Source: Acidimicrobiaceae bacterium (GTDB taxonomy: Bacteria; Actinomycetota; Acidimicrobiia; Acidimicrobiales; RAAP-2). Taken from it: a stretch of DNA of 42,456 nucleotides. The stretch lies in assembly GCA_003133665.1 (NCBI GenBank), contig PKYK01000061.1:1-42456 (forward strand), written 5' to 3'. The translations under genes were made by a program, and so were the position numbers. Below the pieces are notes generated by a model. That model saw only the letters and a list, made by a program, of their open reading frames with translations. It was not told the DNA's origin and did no database searches. This document shows positions 26,266 to 35,628 of the stretch, in pieces; within the stretch, counting starts at the first letter, position 1; each line of letters opens with the position of its first letter.

Positions 26266-27678
26266 ATGAAGAAGAAGGACCCCTTCGTTCTGCGACACCT
26301 GGCTGACGTTCAACCCGAACTGTGGTGGCTCGATTCCGACCCGATGGAACCGGCGTCACACTCGGCGCTGATCGGTGATGTCGGTGCTGACCTGTGCATC
26401 GTGGGCGCCGGCTACACCGGTCTCTGGGCTGCACTGCTCGCCAAGGAGCGCGAACCGACCCGAAAAGTCGTCGTCGTCGAGCAGTACGAGACGGGAGCTG
26501 GCGCTTCGGGACGCAACGGGGGCTTCTGCTCGGCGTCGTTGACGCACGGCTTTGGCAACGGCATGCGCCGATTCCCCGATGAGATGCCCGTCATCGAGCG
26601 GCTGGGCCGCGAGAACCTTGACGCGATCGAGGAGACCATTCGTCGCTACGACATCATGTGCGACTGGGAGCGCACTGGAGAGCTTCGCGTCGCCATCGCA
26701 CCGTGGCAACTCCGCGCAATGGAGCGAGAGGCGAAACTCCGAAACGAGATGGGCGACAACGTACAGCTCCTGACCCGCGACGAGGTCCAGGCACGGGTCC
26801 ACTCTCCGCTCTATGAAGGCGGTCTCTTCGACCCCGACGGCACGGCACTGGTCGACCCCGCACGGCTCGTCTGGGGACTGGAGCGAGCCTGTCTGAAGCT
26901 CGGGGTGACGATCTACGAGAACTCCAAGGTCGAATGGCTCGAAGACGTGGAGGACGCCGTACGCGTCCACACCCCCTACGGCGCGGTCACCGCGGCCCGC
27001 GTGGCGCTCGCCACCAACGTCTGGACGTCGTTGGTTCGCCACGCTCGCAAGTACGTCGTGCCGGTCTACGACTTTCAGCTCGTGACCGAACCACTGACGC
27101 CCGACCAGCTCGAGAGCATCGGCTGGAGCGGGCGCGAAGGTGTGGCCGACGCGGGGAACCAGTTCCACTACTACCGACTGACCAAGGACCACAGCATTCT
27201 CTGGGGTGGCTACGACACCATCTACAACTTCCGGGGCAAGGTCCGTCGCGAGTACGAGTTCAACGCGGAGACCTACGCGACCCTGGCCGACCACTTCTTG
27301 AAGACGTTCCCCCAGCTCGCCGGCATCAAGTTCACCCACGCCTGGGGTGGGGCCATCGACACGTGCACGCGCTTCTCACCCTTCTGGGGAACGTCCTACG
27401 GCGGAAAGGTTGCCTACGTGCTCGGCTACACCGGTCTCGGTGTCGCCTCCACCCGCTTCGGCGCAGCCACGATGCTTGACTTGCTGGACGATCTCGAGAC
27501 CGAACGCACGACTCTCACCATGGTGCAGAAGAAGCCAATGCCCTTCCCGCCCGAACCGTTCAAATGGCTCTTCATCCTGCTGACCCAGCGGGCCATCAGA
27601 AGCGCGGACGAGCACGAGGGACGGCGCAATCTGTGGCTGAAGACCATGGATCTCTTCGGTCTGGGTTTCGACTCGTAG
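26266..27678 (+). CDS. DAO-family FAD-dependent amine oxidoreductase (PuuB-like)
   Basis: A 470-residue flavoprotein. The Rossmann FAD motif VGAGYTG is at residues 46-52, with EQYETGAGASGRNGGFCS after it, the FAD-contact segment of PuuB/OrdL-type oxidases. The C-terminal GYTGLGVASTRFGA is the second FAD contact. Members oxidise gamma-glutamylputrescine, sarcosine or other secondary amines to aldehydes. The exact substrate is not known. It is preceded by a structured leader and followed by a hairpin shared with acs, with which it converges. No clear transport or aldehyde-dehydrogenase partner is adjacent. Confidence 0.8.
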   Translation: MKKKDPFVLRHLADVQPELWWLDSDPMEPASHSALIGDVGADLCIVGAGYTGLWAALLAKEREPTRKVVVVEQYETGAGASGRNGGFCSASLTHGFGNGMRRFPDEMPVIERLGRENLDAIEETIRRYDIMCDWERTGELRVAIAPWQLRAMEREAKLRNEMGDNVQLLTRDEVQARVHSPLYEGGLFDPDGTALVDPARLVWGLERACLKLGVTIYENSKVEWLEDVEDAVRVHTPYGAVTAARVALATNVWTSLVRHARKYVVPVYDFQLVTEPLTPDQLESIGWSGREGVADAGNQFHYYRLTKDHSILWGGYDTIYNFRGKVRREYEFNAETYATLADHFLKTFPQLAGIKFTHAWGGAIDTCTRFSPFWGTSYGGKVAYVLGYTGLGVASTRFGAATMLDLLDDLETERTTLTMVQKKPMPFPPEPFKWLFILLTQRAIRSADEHEGRRNLWLKTMDLFGLGFDS

Positions 27679-27703
27679 GCGCCCCGGGACGAGACGCCTA
27701 CGA
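27673..27703. terminator. Bidirectional hairpin between convergent genes
   Basis: TCGTAGGCG (27673-27681) pairs perfectly with CGCCTACGA (27695-27703) around a 13-base loop. The stem includes the FAD-oxidoreductase stop codon and lies 18 bases before the acs stop, so it can end both transcripts. No T-run follows on either strand. Confidence 0.5.
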
Positions 27704-27720
27704 CTGTCGCCTCGAATCGC

Positions 27721-29691
27721 CTAGTCCTCGGAGCCGGCTTCGGTCCCCATCAGTTCAGCGATCATGTTGACGACCGTCGGATCGGTGAGCGTCGTCACGT
27801 CGCCCAAGGACCGATTCTCGGCGACATCACGAAGAAGTCGGCGCATGATCTTTCCCGACCGGGTCTTCGGTAACTCGGGCGTCAGGATGATCTGACGCGG
27901 TTTGGCGATCGGGCTGATGACTTTGGCCACGTGCATTCGAAGCTCCTCGATCACCACCACTTGGTCCTTCGCGGCATCCGCGCCCGACGCCTTCAGCGTC
28001 ACGAAGGCCACGATGGCTTGACCGGTGGTCTCGTCCGAGGCACCCACGACGGCCGCCTCGGCCACGGCCGGGTGTCCGACCAGCGCGTGTTCCACCTCGG
28101 TGGTCGAAAGTCGATGTCCCGAGATGTTCATCACGTCGTCGATGCGGCCCAACAACCAGAGGTCGCCGTCGTCGTCGCGCTTCGCACCGTCACCCGCGAA
28201 GTACTTTCCGGGGAAACGTGTCCAGTACGTCTCCTTGAATCGTTCGGGGTCACCGTAGATGCCTCGCGTCATCGACGGCCAGGGATGCGTGATGACCAGG
28301 TAGCCACCCTCACCGTTGCCGACGGAGTTGCCGTCGTTGTCGACAACGTCGACGCCGACGCCCGGCAGGGCACGCATTGCGGCTCCGGGCTTGGTGGCGG
28401 TGATGCCGGGCAGCGGAGAGATCAGGATCGCGCCGGTTTCGGTCTGCCACCAGGTGTCCACAATCGGGCAACGGTTGCCACCGACGTACTCGCGGTACCA
28501 CATCCAGGCCTCGGGGTTGATGGGCTCGCCCACCGTTCCGAGCAGTCGCAGCGATGAGAGATCGTGCGCCTGGGGCAAGTCGTGTCCCCACTTCATCAGG
28601 GTGCGGATGGTCGTTGGGGCCGTGTAGAGGATCGTCGCCTTGAACTGCTCGATGATCCTCCACCAGCGGTCCTTGCCACCCGAGTCGGGCACGCCTTCGT
28701 ACATGATCTGGGTCACACCGTTGATGAGCGGACCGTAGATGATGTAGCTGTGGCCAGTGATCCAACCGATATCGGCGGCGGTCCAGCAGATGTCCGTCTC
28801 GGGCTTCACGTCAAAGACGTAGTTGTACGTGCTGGCGACCTGGGTCAGGTAGCCCCCCGTCGTGTGGAAGATGCCCTTGGGCTTGGCCGTTGTTCCCGAC
28901 GTGTACATGATGATCATCGTCTGCTCGGAGGGGAAGAACTCGGGGGTGTGCTCGTCGCTCTGGCGTTCGACGATCTCGTGCCACCAGTGGTCACGGCCCT
29001 CGGTCCACTCCACTTCGCCGCCCGTGCGGCGCACGACGAGCACGCCCTTCACGTTCGGGCACGTCTGGAGCGCCTCGTCAACGGCGGGCTTCAGCGGACT
29101 GGCGGCACCGCGACGGAATGCTCCGTCGGCGGTCACCACGTACGTGCAGTCCGAGTCAAGAATCCGACTCGACAGGGCGTCCGCGGAAAAACCGGCGAAC
29201 ACGACCGAGTGCGCGGCGCCGAGTCGCACGATCGCGAGCATCGCCACCACCGCCTCGGGGATCATCGGCATGTAGACAGCGACGCGGTCGTCTTTCTTCA
29301 CACCCATCTCAATCAGGGCGTTCGTTGCCTTGTTGACCATCACCTGTAATTCGCCGTAGGTGATGGTGCGCGATTCGCCTTCGGCGTCGCCCACCCAGTA
29401 GTAGGCGACCTTGTCGCCCTTGCCAGCGGCAACGTGCCGATCGACGCAGTTGACGCTGGCGTTGAGGGTGCCGTCACTGAACCACTTCGCGAACGGCAGG
29501 TCCCATTCGAGCGTGTTGGTGGGCTCCTTCTCCCACAGCAGGCGTCCAGCCTCCTTGCGCCACCAAGAGACGGGATCGGCGGCCGCGTCGGCGTAGATCG
29601 ATGGCTGCGCGTTCGCCTGCTTGGCGAACGCGGGACTCGGCGCAAAACTACGCGTCTCGTCAAGCCAGGCTTCCAACTTTGCTTCACTCAT
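27721..29691 (-). CDS. acsA: Acetyl-CoA synthetase (AMP-forming)
   Basis: A 656-residue adenylating enzyme. The P-loop-like signature MYTSGTTAKPKGIFHTTGGY (about 265-284), acetate-pocket WWQTETGAILISP, and the C-terminal lysine motif PKTRSGKIMRRLLR, whose Lys is the catalytic and acetylation site in family members, are all present. The N-terminal domain (SYxxLW-type RxxLLW, WxxEAG) is also typical. It activates acetate using ATP. It is downstream of satP on the same strand, 176 bases away, with a long hairpin between them. A GNAT/HDAC pair 3-6 kb away could regulate it through that Lys. Confidence 0.93.
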   Translation of the reverse strand: MSEAKLEAWLDETRSFAPSPAFAKQANAQPSIYADAAADPVSWWRKEAGRLLWEKEPTNTLEWDLPFAKWFSDGTLNASVNCVDRHVAAGKGDKVAYYWVGDAEGESRTITYGELQVMVNKATNALIEMGVKKDDRVAVYMPMIPEAVVAMLAIVRLGAAHSVVFAGFSADALSSRILDSDCTYVVTADGAFRRGAASPLKPAVDEALQTCPNVKGVLVVRRTGGEVEWTEGRDHWWHEIVERQSDEHTPEFFPSEQTMIIMYTSGTTAKPKGIFHTTGGYLTQVASTYNYVFDVKPETDICWTAADIGWITGHSYIIYGPLINGVTQIMYEGVPDSGGKDRWWRIIEQFKATILYTAPTTIRTLMKWGHDLPQAHDLSSLRLLGTVGEPINPEAWMWYREYVGGNRCPIVDTWWQTETGAILISPLPGITATKPGAAMRALPGVGVDVVDNDGNSVGNGEGGYLVITHPWPSMTRGIYGDPERFKETYWTRFPGKYFAGDGAKRDDDGDLWLLGRIDDVMNISGHRLSTTEVEHALVGHPAVAEAAVVGASDETTGQAIVAFVTLKASGADAAKDQVVVIEELRMHVAKVISPIAKPRQIILTPELPKTRSGKIMRRLLRDVAENRSLGDVTTLTDPTVVNMIAELMGTEAGSED

Positions 29692-29790
29692 ACTGTCCCC
29701 CGCTCGCGTTCTCGAATGATGAATCTCAAGTCGTGTTCACTACTCTGCCAAACCTACTTTGGCTGAGAGTACCCGCAGCTCCCCCAGCAA

Positions 29791-29830
29791 GCCAACAGCG
29801 CCCGAGCCGAATGGCTGGGGCGCTGTTGGC
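29791..29830 (-). terminator. Long perfect hairpin between satP and acsA (terminator/attenuator)
   Basis: GCCAACAGCGCCC (29791-29803) pairs without mismatch with GGGCGCTGTTGGC (29818-29830). Inside, AGCC/GGCT pairs again around GAAT, after one G-G mismatch. The 40-base hairpin lies 37 bases past the satP stop. A T-tract is not obvious on the minus strand. It would end most satP transcripts or reduce read-through into acsA. Confidence 0.6.
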
Positions 29831-29867
29831 GGTTGGGTCCGGTGGCAAGCCACCAGTAACCAGTACG

Positions 29868-30428
29868 TTAGCCGCGCGGACCAACCGGCAGCACCACCCG
29901 GCCGTGGGTATCGTTGATGACCCCCGCCGCCGAGGCGTACCAGGCCGCCGCTGCGGTCGCGAAACCGGTCCAGCCACCAATCCTCGTCATGTTCACGTGT
30001 CCGCCACCCCAGGCGCCAATGGTGAGGAAGATGAAGGTAATGGACAAGAGAACGAAGACGGCGAGAACCGCACCACTGGTCTTGTTGGCGGCGACGGTCA
30101 TGTACAGCGTGAAGATCGTCCAGCCGAGCAAGAAGACCCCCAGTGACGGCCCCGAACCCTTCTGCCAGTTGATGAAGGCGTAGAGCGAGAGCCAGAACGC
30201 CCCATAGGAGCTAAAGGCCAGCGCGCCAAAGGTGTTCTTGCGCAGGAACTCCCACATGCCGGCAAGTAACTGGGCAATCCCACCGTAAAAGAAGGCGAGC
30301 GAGATTGCGGCCGTGACGCCAGCGCCCTTCCACAGATTCGCGTTGGCACTGCTTAGACAGAACGTCGTCATAGCGAAACCCGCTAGGCCCAGCGGCCCTG
30401 GATCCGCTACTTTTTGTTCATCTGACAT
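29868..30428 (-). CDS. satP: Acetate uptake channel SatP (GPR1/FUN34/YaaH family)
   Basis: A 186-residue membrane protein with about six hydrophobic helices. The N-terminal DPGPLGLAGFAMTTF corresponds to the family NPAPLGL signature, and FGALAFSSYGAFWLSLYAF is the second conserved segment. Members carry acetate or succinate. It stands upstream of acsA on the same strand, giving an uptake-then-activation pair. ATG is preceded by GGGGG. The channel's direction (uptake versus release) cannot be told. Confidence 0.85.
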   Translation of the reverse strand: MSDEQKVADPGPLGLAGFAMTTFCLSSANANLWKGAGVTAAISLAFFYGGIAQLLAGMWEFLRKNTFGALAFSSYGAFWLSLYAFINWQKGSGPSLGVFLLGWTIFTLYMTVAANKTSGAVLAVFVLLSITFIFLTIGAWGGGHVNMTRIGGWTGFATAAAAWYASAAGVINDTHGRVVLPVGPRG

Positions 30429-30444
30429 GTAAAACCCCCAAGTT

Positions 30445-30462
30445 CAAGTCACGACAAGTCAC
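30445..30462 (-). repeat. Direct repeat CAAGTCAC x2 with 10-base period before satP
   Basis: CAAGTCAC occurs at 30445-30452 and 30455-30462 (GTGACTTG on the coding strand), 17-34 bases before satP. The helical-turn spacing suggests an operator for a protein reading one face of DNA. GGGT/ACCC (30464-30477) forms a small inverted repeat next to it. The 198-base gap to trpA holds nothing else I can support. Confidence 0.35.
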
Positions 30463-30626
30463 CGGGTTTGATGACCCATCATTGATTAAACCGCAGCGAT
30501 ATGCCGAGAAGTGGGACCATCGAGGGCTATTTCGTGAATCGGGTCACAAACTTGGGGATATAGAAGGAAGTAGCGGGTAAAGCGGCAGAATGCAGGACCG
30601 CCACGGTCACTGGTCGCTCGAGAGAG

Positions 30627-31394
30627 CTAATCGAGCGCTCGTCGAAACGAGCTGACGAAGTCTTCGACTTCGGCCGGTCCCCCACCGTCAAGAATGACCT
30701 TGACCAACGCGGAGCCGACAATCACCCCATCGCCGAACGACGCGGCGTCGTGAGCTTGGGCCGGCGTGGTGATCCCGATCCCCACGTAGGTGGGGACGTC
30801 GCTGTGGGCCCGGATGGACCGCACGACTCGCTCGGCGTCTCCGATGTCGGCGGCCTGACCGGTGACCGCCATGCGGGCTGACGCGTACGCGAAGCCCTGA
30901 GTCGCCTTCGCGAGACGCTGCACCCGGTCCGGAGGGGTGGAAGGCGCGAAGAGAAAGATGGTTGCGACATCGTGGGCGTCACAGGCGACGGTCCAATCGG
31001 CCGCCTCCTCCAAGGGGAGGTCGGGGACGATCGCCCCTTGGATTCCCGCGGCGTGAAGGGTGCCCGCCGCCCGCTCCAGTCCGTAGTGGTGAAAGATGTT
31101 GTAGTAGGTCATGGCCACCAGTGGCACCGAGGCTGCGAGCGAGCCCACGTCACGACACGCCGAGTCCAGCGTGGTGCCGGCCTCGAGGGCTCGCAGCGCC
31201 GCCTCCTGAATGATGACGCCGTCCATCATCGGATCCGAAAAAGGGATGCCGATCTCTACGGCGTCGGCTCCGGCGTGGACGGCCGCTTCGACGTGGCGGA
31301 CCCAATCGGAAGTAAGTCCGGCAACGAAGTAAGGCACGAGCGCCTTTCGTCCAGACGTGCGGATCGCTCGCAGGTGGGTCTCGAGGGTCTTCAC
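30627..31394 (-). CDS. trpA: Tryptophan synthase alpha subunit
   Basis: A 255-residue TIM barrel. [20 protein letters not shown] carries the catalytic Glu and Asp; YFVAGL near the start and [11 protein letters not shown] near residue 201 are also typical. It cleaves indole-3-glycerol phosphate to give indole for TrpB. GTG overlaps the trpB stop (GTGA). Length and motifs match the family. Confidence 0.93.
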   Translation of the reverse strand: MKTLETHLRAIRTSGRKALVPYFVAGLTSDWVRHVEAAVHAGADAVEIGIPFSDPMMDGVIIQEAALRALEAGTTLDSACRDVGSLAASVPLVAMTYYNIFHHYGLERAAGTLHAAGIQGAIVPDLPLEEAADWTVACDAHDVATIFLFAPSTPPDRVQRLAKATQGFAYASARMAVTGQAADIGDAERVVRSIRAHSDVPTYVGIGITTPAQAHDAASFGDGVIVGSALVKVILDGGGPAEVEDFVSSFRRALD

Positions 31395-32575
31395 GCTTCA
31401 CCACGCAAGATGGCGCGCACCTGGGCGACGTCCTTGTCACCGCGACCCGAAAGGTTGAGCAGGACCGATGACCCGCTCGGGATGATTGAACCGGCCGCTT
31501 GAACCAGCCACGCCACCGCGTGGGCGGTCTCCAGGGCGGGGATGATCCCTTCCATCTCGCTCAGTAGGCGCAAGGCGTCGATGACGTCCTCGTCACCGAT
31601 GGCGTAGTACTCGGCTCGCCCGATTTCGGCGAGGTAGGCATGTTCCGGACCGATTCCCGGATAGTCGAGCCCCGCGGAGATCGAGTACGCCTCTTCGATC
31701 TGGCCAAACTCGTCTTGCATGAGCAGCGATTTCATGCCGTGCAGCACCCCCGGTGAGCCCTTGCCCACTGCGGAGCCGCCGGCGGCCTCAATGCCGACCA
31801 GCCGCGCGGAGCTGTTCGCGAACCCGGCGAACACCCCAGCGGCGTTCGAACCACCACCCACGCACGCGACCACCATGTCGGGCGTTCCGACTCCGAGCTC
31901 GTCCAGCTGACGGGCGGCCTCTCGGCCGATGATGCTCTGCATTTCGCGGACCATCCAGGGGAAGGGATGGGGACCCATCACGGATCCGAGACAGTAGTGC
32001 GTGTCCTCGACGCAGGTCACCCATTCGCGCATGGCCTCGTTGACGGCGTCCTTGAGCGTTCGACTTCCCGACATCACGGGAACCACCGTCGCTCCGAGCA
32101 GTTCCATCCGAAAGACGTTGAGCGACTGGCGCTCGGTGTCCAGTTGACCCATGTACACGGTGCACTCGAGTCCCAGTCGAGCCGCCGCCGTCGCCGTGGC
32201 CACGCCATGCTGCCCGGCACCGGTCTCGGCAATGACGCGATGTTTGCCCATGCGCCGCGTGAGGAGCGTTTGACCGATCACGTTGTTGATCTTGTGAGAA
32301 CCGGTATGCGCGAGGTCCTCACGTTTCGCGAAGATCCGGATACCGAGACGCTCGGAGAGCCGCTCGAGCGGGGTGACGGGCGTAGGCCGGCCGGCAAAAT
32401 CGCGCAGCACCCGCTCGTACTCGCCCACGAAGACCGGATCGCTCCAGGCGTCGATGAATGCCGCCTCGAGCTCCAGGCAGGCCGGCATCAGGGCCTCGGG
32501 GACGAAGCGTCCGCCAAATCTGCCGAATCGACCGCGCTCGTCGGGCCTCGTCATGAAAACGGGCATGTCAGTCAC
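31391..32575 (-). CDS. trpB: Tryptophan synthase beta subunit
   Basis: A 394-residue PLP enzyme. HTGSHKINN has the PLP Lys (about residue 95), [10 protein letters not shown] is the substrate loop, and [10 protein letters not shown] binds the PLP phosphate. It joins indole and serine to give tryptophan. GTG at 32575 has GAGAGGAG upstream and overlaps trpF by eight bases; an ATG at 32566 is the alternative start. Overlaps trpA. Confidence 0.93.
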   Translation of the reverse strand: MTDMPVFMTRPDERGRFGRFGGRFVPEALMPACLELEAAFIDAWSDPVFVGEYERVLRDFAGRPTPVTPLERLSERLGIRIFAKREDLAHTGSHKINNVIGQTLLTRRMGKHRVIAETGAGQHGVATATAAARLGLECTVYMGQLDTERQSLNVFRMELLGATVVPVMSGSRTLKDAVNEAMREWVTCVEDTHYCLGSVMGPHPFPWMVREMQSIIGREAARQLDELGVGTPDMVVACVGGGSNAAGVFAGFANSSARLVGIEAAGGSAVGKGSPGVLHGMKSLLMQDEFGQIEEAYSISAGLDYPGIGPEHAYLAEIGRAEYYAIGDEDVIDALRLLSEMEGIIPALETAHAVAWLVQAAGSIIPSGSSVLLNLSGRGDKDVAQVRAILRGEA

Positions 32576-33218
32576 CGCTCTCCTCTCGCTGGTCAAAGTG
32601 GCGTTGTGCCGTGGTGACAAAGTCCAGCACAAGTTTCGGGTCCTTCGCGCCGGTGGCGGTTTCGACGCCGGTAGCGACGTCGACGCCCCAGGCCCCGGTC
32701 GAGGCGAGCACGTCCAGAACGTTCGACGGCGTGAGTCCGCCGGCCGCGATGACCGGACGTTCGAAGGTCCGGTGTTGCAGCGCCCGCCAAGAGTGAACGG
32801 TGCCACTTCCCGGAACGGGACCATCGACCAGCACCGCGTCGACGGTCGACTCGTCAAATTCAAGGAACTCCCGCGAACCGATCGGAAGGGCTTTGATGAT
32901 GCCCACGTCACGACTGCGCACCTCCGAGAGAACGTCGTCGGCCAGCTCCCCGTGAATCTGCACCACGTCCAGATGAACACTCTCGAGTGCGCGCACGATC
33001 AACTCAGGACCGCTATCGCGAAAGACGCCGACGACCAGGATTCGTCCGTCGACGGACTCGGCAATATCGCGCGCCTCTGCGAGAGTGACCCGGCGCCGGG
33101 ACTCAGCGAGGATCACGCCGAGAGCCGTCGCATTGGCCCCGACCACCAGCTGAGCATCGCGAACCGATCTGACGCCGCATATCTTGATGAACGACGGAAG
33201 CGCCGCGAGATCAACCAC
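32568..33218 (-). CDS. trpF: Phosphoribosylanthranilate isomerase
   Basis: A 216-residue barrel. [13 protein letters not shown] carries the catalytic Cys; [20 protein letters not shown] and [11 protein letters not shown] with the phosphate site follow, all in family order. It isomerises phosphoribosylanthranilate to the deoxyribulose form. The GTG at 33218 overlaps the trpC stop by eight bases; an earlier stretch of the frame lies inside trpC and is rejected. Confidence 0.9.
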   Translation of the reverse strand: MVDLAALPSFIKICGVRSVRDAQLVVGANATALGVILAESRRRVTLAEARDIAESVDGRILVVGVFRDSGPELIVRALESVHLDVVQIHGELADDVLSEVRSRDVGIIKALPIGSREFLEFDESTVDAVLVDGPVPGSGTVHSWRALQHRTFERPVIAAGGLTPSNVLDVLASTGAWGVDVATGVETATGAKDPKLVLDFVTTAQRHFDQREESGD

Positions 33219-34005
33219 CGGCCACCTTCGCAACGGATGCGAACGACCGCACGGTGGCTTCAACGTCGGCTGAGCGCACGAACGTCTCGCCGACCAACAC
33301 CGCGTCAAACCCTGCGGCGCCGGCTCGTCGCACGTCGTCGGTCGTGGTGAGACCGGATTCCGCGACGGTCACGACATCCGACGGAAGCGCCGTCATCACC
33401 GCCGCCGCCCTTTCGCTGTCGACGCTGAACGTTCGCAGGTCGCGTTGGTTGACACCAACGAGTCGCGCACCGGCGTCCAGTGCGCGCCGCGCCTCATCGT
33501 GGTCGTGCACCTCGACGAGGGCATCAATGCCGGTCTGGCGCGCGACATCGAGAAAGAGCCGGAGTTCCTCATCCGAGAGCGCCGCCACGATCAGCAGCAC
33601 CGCACTGGCCCCCATGGCCGCGGTGTCGATCACGTCGTTGGCGCTCACCGTGAAATCCTTTCGCAGCAGCGGGAGTCGCACCGCGCTGCGGACCGTTTCG
33701 AAATCGTGGAGCGAGCCACTGAAGTGCGCTTCGTCGGTGAGTACCGAGATTGCCGTAGCCCCGCCGCGCTGGTACGCCTTGGCCAGCGCGCCCGCGTCAA
33801 GATGCTCGTCGATCCAGCCCTTGGAGGGCGAACGCCGCTTGACCTCGGCGATCACCTTGACGAAGGGACTCTCTTTGCGCAAAGCCTCGAGCAGTGACGG
33901 TCCTTGGTAGCGAACCTCGCCCATTCGGCTCCGCCACTCCCGCTGGTCGCGTTCGGCGCGGGCGCGGTGGTGCGTCACGATGTCGTCGAGGTAGGTTGGC
34001 GCCAT
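33211..34005 (-). CDS. trpC: Indole-3-glycerol phosphate synthase
   Basis: A 264-residue barrel. VIAEVKRRSPSKG (catalytic Lys), LLRKDF, LVEVHDHDEARRAL, VGVNQRDLRTF and AESGLTTTDDV are in family order. It forms indole-3-glycerol phosphate. The ATG at 34005 lies six bases after TACGAT, so this is a leaderless start; a TTG at 34008 precedes it. It heads the trpCFBA operon and is divergent from trpD. Confidence 0.93.
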   Translation of the reverse strand: MAPTYLDDIVTHHRARAERDQREWRSRMGEVRYQGPSLLEALRKESPFVKVIAEVKRRSPSKGWIDEHLDAGALAKAYQRGGATAISVLTDEAHFSGSLHDFETVRSAVRLPLLRKDFTVSANDVIDTAAMGASAVLLIVAALSDEELRLFLDVARQTGIDALVEVHDHDEARRALDAGARLVGVNQRDLRTFSVDSERAAAVMTALPSDVVTVAESGLTTTDDVRRAGAAGFDAVLVGETFVRSADVEATVRSFASVAKVAGG

Positions 34006-34011
34006 CAAGAA

Positions 34012-34017
34012 ATCGTA
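34012..34017 (-). promoter_or_regulatory. -10 box of leaderless trpC promoter
   Basis: TACGAT on the minus strand is followed by six bases and the trpC ATG, the leaderless layout seen at several other genes here. Confidence 0.5.
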
Positions 34018-34058
34018 GTGGTGACCGGCAGCGGCAAGTTCGCGGCTAACTTGTCGCT

Positions 34059-34091
34059 ATGTCACGACGACCCCGACGGTGCGAGGGATGA
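34059..34091 (+). CDS. Ten-residue upstream ORF of trpD (candidate leader peptide)
   Basis: ATG lies six bases after the -10 box TAACTT (34047-34052), a leaderless layout. The product is MSRRPRRCEG and its TGA overlaps the trpD ATG (ATGA), so ribosomes ending here can restart on trpD. It has no Trp codon, so it is not a classical trp leader; four Arg and one Cys are notable. A translation-coupling or arginine/cysteine-sensing role is speculative. Confidence 0.4.
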   Translation: MSRRPRRCEG

Positions 34092-35107
34092 GCGGATCGT
34101 TTTCTGCAGACGTCCTGAACCCACTGGTTCACGGCACGAATATGGAGAGGAGTGAGGCGCGCGACGCGCTGCTGGCGATTCTGGGGGGAAAGGTCGAGGG
34201 CCTGTTGATCGCGAGTTTCCTCACCGCCCTGACGGCCAAGGGTGAGACCACCGAGGAGATGACCGGCTTCATCGACGCAATGATCTCCACGGCCACCACA
34301 TTCTGGATCGGACCAGACGCCATCGACATCGTGGGCACCGGCGGGGACCAGTTGCACACCGTCAACATCTCGACGATGGCGGCCCTGACGGTGGCGGGCT
34401 GTGGCGTGCCCGTGGCCAAGCACGGCAACCGGGCCGCGTCGTCATCGGTGGGCTCGGCCGACGTCCTCGAAGCCCTCGGCGTCCGTCTGGACGCTCCGCC
34501 CGAGATCGTGCGCGCCTGTGTGGAAGGCGCCGACATCGGGTTTCTCTTCGCACCGACCTTTCACCATTCACTCGCCTACCTCACGCCAATTCGCAGGGCC
34601 CTAGGTTTTCGAACCATCTTCAACGTCCTGGGTCCACTGGCGAACCCGGCCCTGGTCGAGCGGTCGCTCATCGGCGTCGCCCGGGCGCATCTCCTCGACC
34701 CCATGGCCCAGGTGCTGCGCGCTCGAGGCATCCGCATGGCCATCCTGGTCCACGCCGATGACGGACTCGATGAACTCTCACTCGGCTCGCCGTCGACGCT
34801 CCACACCGTGACGCCCGAGGGCGTTGAGGTCAGCCGACTCGACGCGGGCGACCGGTTGCATCGTCATCACAGCGCCGCCAGTATCCGTGGTGGCCACACC
34901 GAACAGAACGTCGGCGTCGTGCGGCGGTTCCTCGAAGGTCAACCGGGGCCGGTGTTCGATGTGGCGTGCGCCAACGCCGCACTCGCTCTCATCGTCGCGG
35001 GTCGGGCTGCAACGCTCGAGCAGGGATTCGAACTCGCGACCCGCAGCGTGCTCGAGGGGCGCGCCGCGACGGCACTCGAGCGGCTGGTCGCAATCTCCAA
35101 CAGCTAG
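34088..35107 (+). CDS. trpD: Anthranilate phosphoribosyltransferase
   Basis: A 339-residue enzyme. IVGTGGDQLHTVNIST binds PRPP, KHGNRAASSSVGSADVLEALG is the anthranilate-site segment, and FLFAPTFHHSL and FNVLGPLANPA follow. It attaches anthranilate to PRPP. It is divergent from trpC and the stop overlaps the convergent carbonic-anhydrase gene by four bases. The ATG overlaps a ten-residue upstream ORF; a GTG at 34079 (three codons earlier) is also in frame. trpE and trpG are not in the window. Confidence 0.9.
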   Translation: MSGSFSADVLNPLVHGTNMERSEARDALLAILGGKVEGLLIASFLTALTAKGETTEEMTGFIDAMISTATTFWIGPDAIDIVGTGGDQLHTVNISTMAALTVAGCGVPVAKHGNRAASSSVGSADVLEALGVRLDAPPEIVRACVEGADIGFLFAPTFHHSLAYLTPIRRALGFRTIFNVLGPLANPALVERSLIGVARAHLLDPMAQVLRARGIRMAILVHADDGLDELSLGSPSTLHTVTPEGVEVSRLDAGDRLHRHHSAASIRGGHTEQNVGVVRRFLEGQPGPVFDVACANAALALIVAGRAATLEQGFELATRSVLEGRAATALERLVAISNS

Positions 35108-35619
35108 AGCTGTCGCAGGTCCTTCTTGTACCACCGCGCGTTGGCGACGTAGGACTCCGCGCCCGACGTGATCGCCTCTTCGATGCTGGCGCCCTCGCGG
35201 ATCTGGGCGGGCACTCCCACGGCGAGCGCGCCGGGTGGTACGTCCGTGCGATTGCGCACGACGGCGCCCGCAGCCACGGTGGCGCCGCTGAACACGTTGG
35301 CCTGGTGCAAGACCACGGAGCCGCTGCCCACGAGGGCCCGGTCGTGGATGATGCAACCCTCGAGGTGCGCCAGGTGCCCCACTACGCAGTCATCGCCGAC
35401 GATGGTCGGGAACTCCGCCACGGCGTGCACCACCGCACCGTCCTGGATCGACGTGCGCTCGCCCACGATGATCGTTCCGTAGTCGCCTCGTAACACAGCC
35501 CCGGGCCAGATCGACGACTCAGCCCCTATGCGGACGTCGCCGATGACGACAGCGTCGGGGTGTACGAATGCGTCGGGGTGAATCGTCGGCGTTCTGTCAC
35601 CGAGTGCGTAGATAGGCAT
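35104..35619 (-). CDS. Gamma-carbonic anhydrase family protein (left-handed beta-helix)
   Basis: A 171-residue hexapeptide-repeat protein. IGDVRIGAESSIWPGAVLRGDYG is the repeat start with Arg/Asp of the active site, and VGHLAHLEGC provides metal-binding His; a further His occurs at VVHAVAE. This resembles YrdA/PaaY. It may hydrate CO2 or be a maturation-type enzyme. ATG follows AGGAGG. It ends inside the stop of trpD and is co-directed with der and the zinc-ribbon gene. Confidence 0.85.
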   Translation of the reverse strand: MPIYALGDRTPTIHPDAFVHPDAVVIGDVRIGAESSIWPGAVLRGDYGTIIVGERTSIQDGAVVHAVAEFPTIVGDDCVVGHLAHLEGCIIHDRALVGSGSVVLHQANVFSGATVAAGAVVRNRTDVPPGALAVGVPAQIREGASIEEAITSGAESYVANARWYKKDLRQL

Positions 35620-35628
35620 CAGGCCCTC

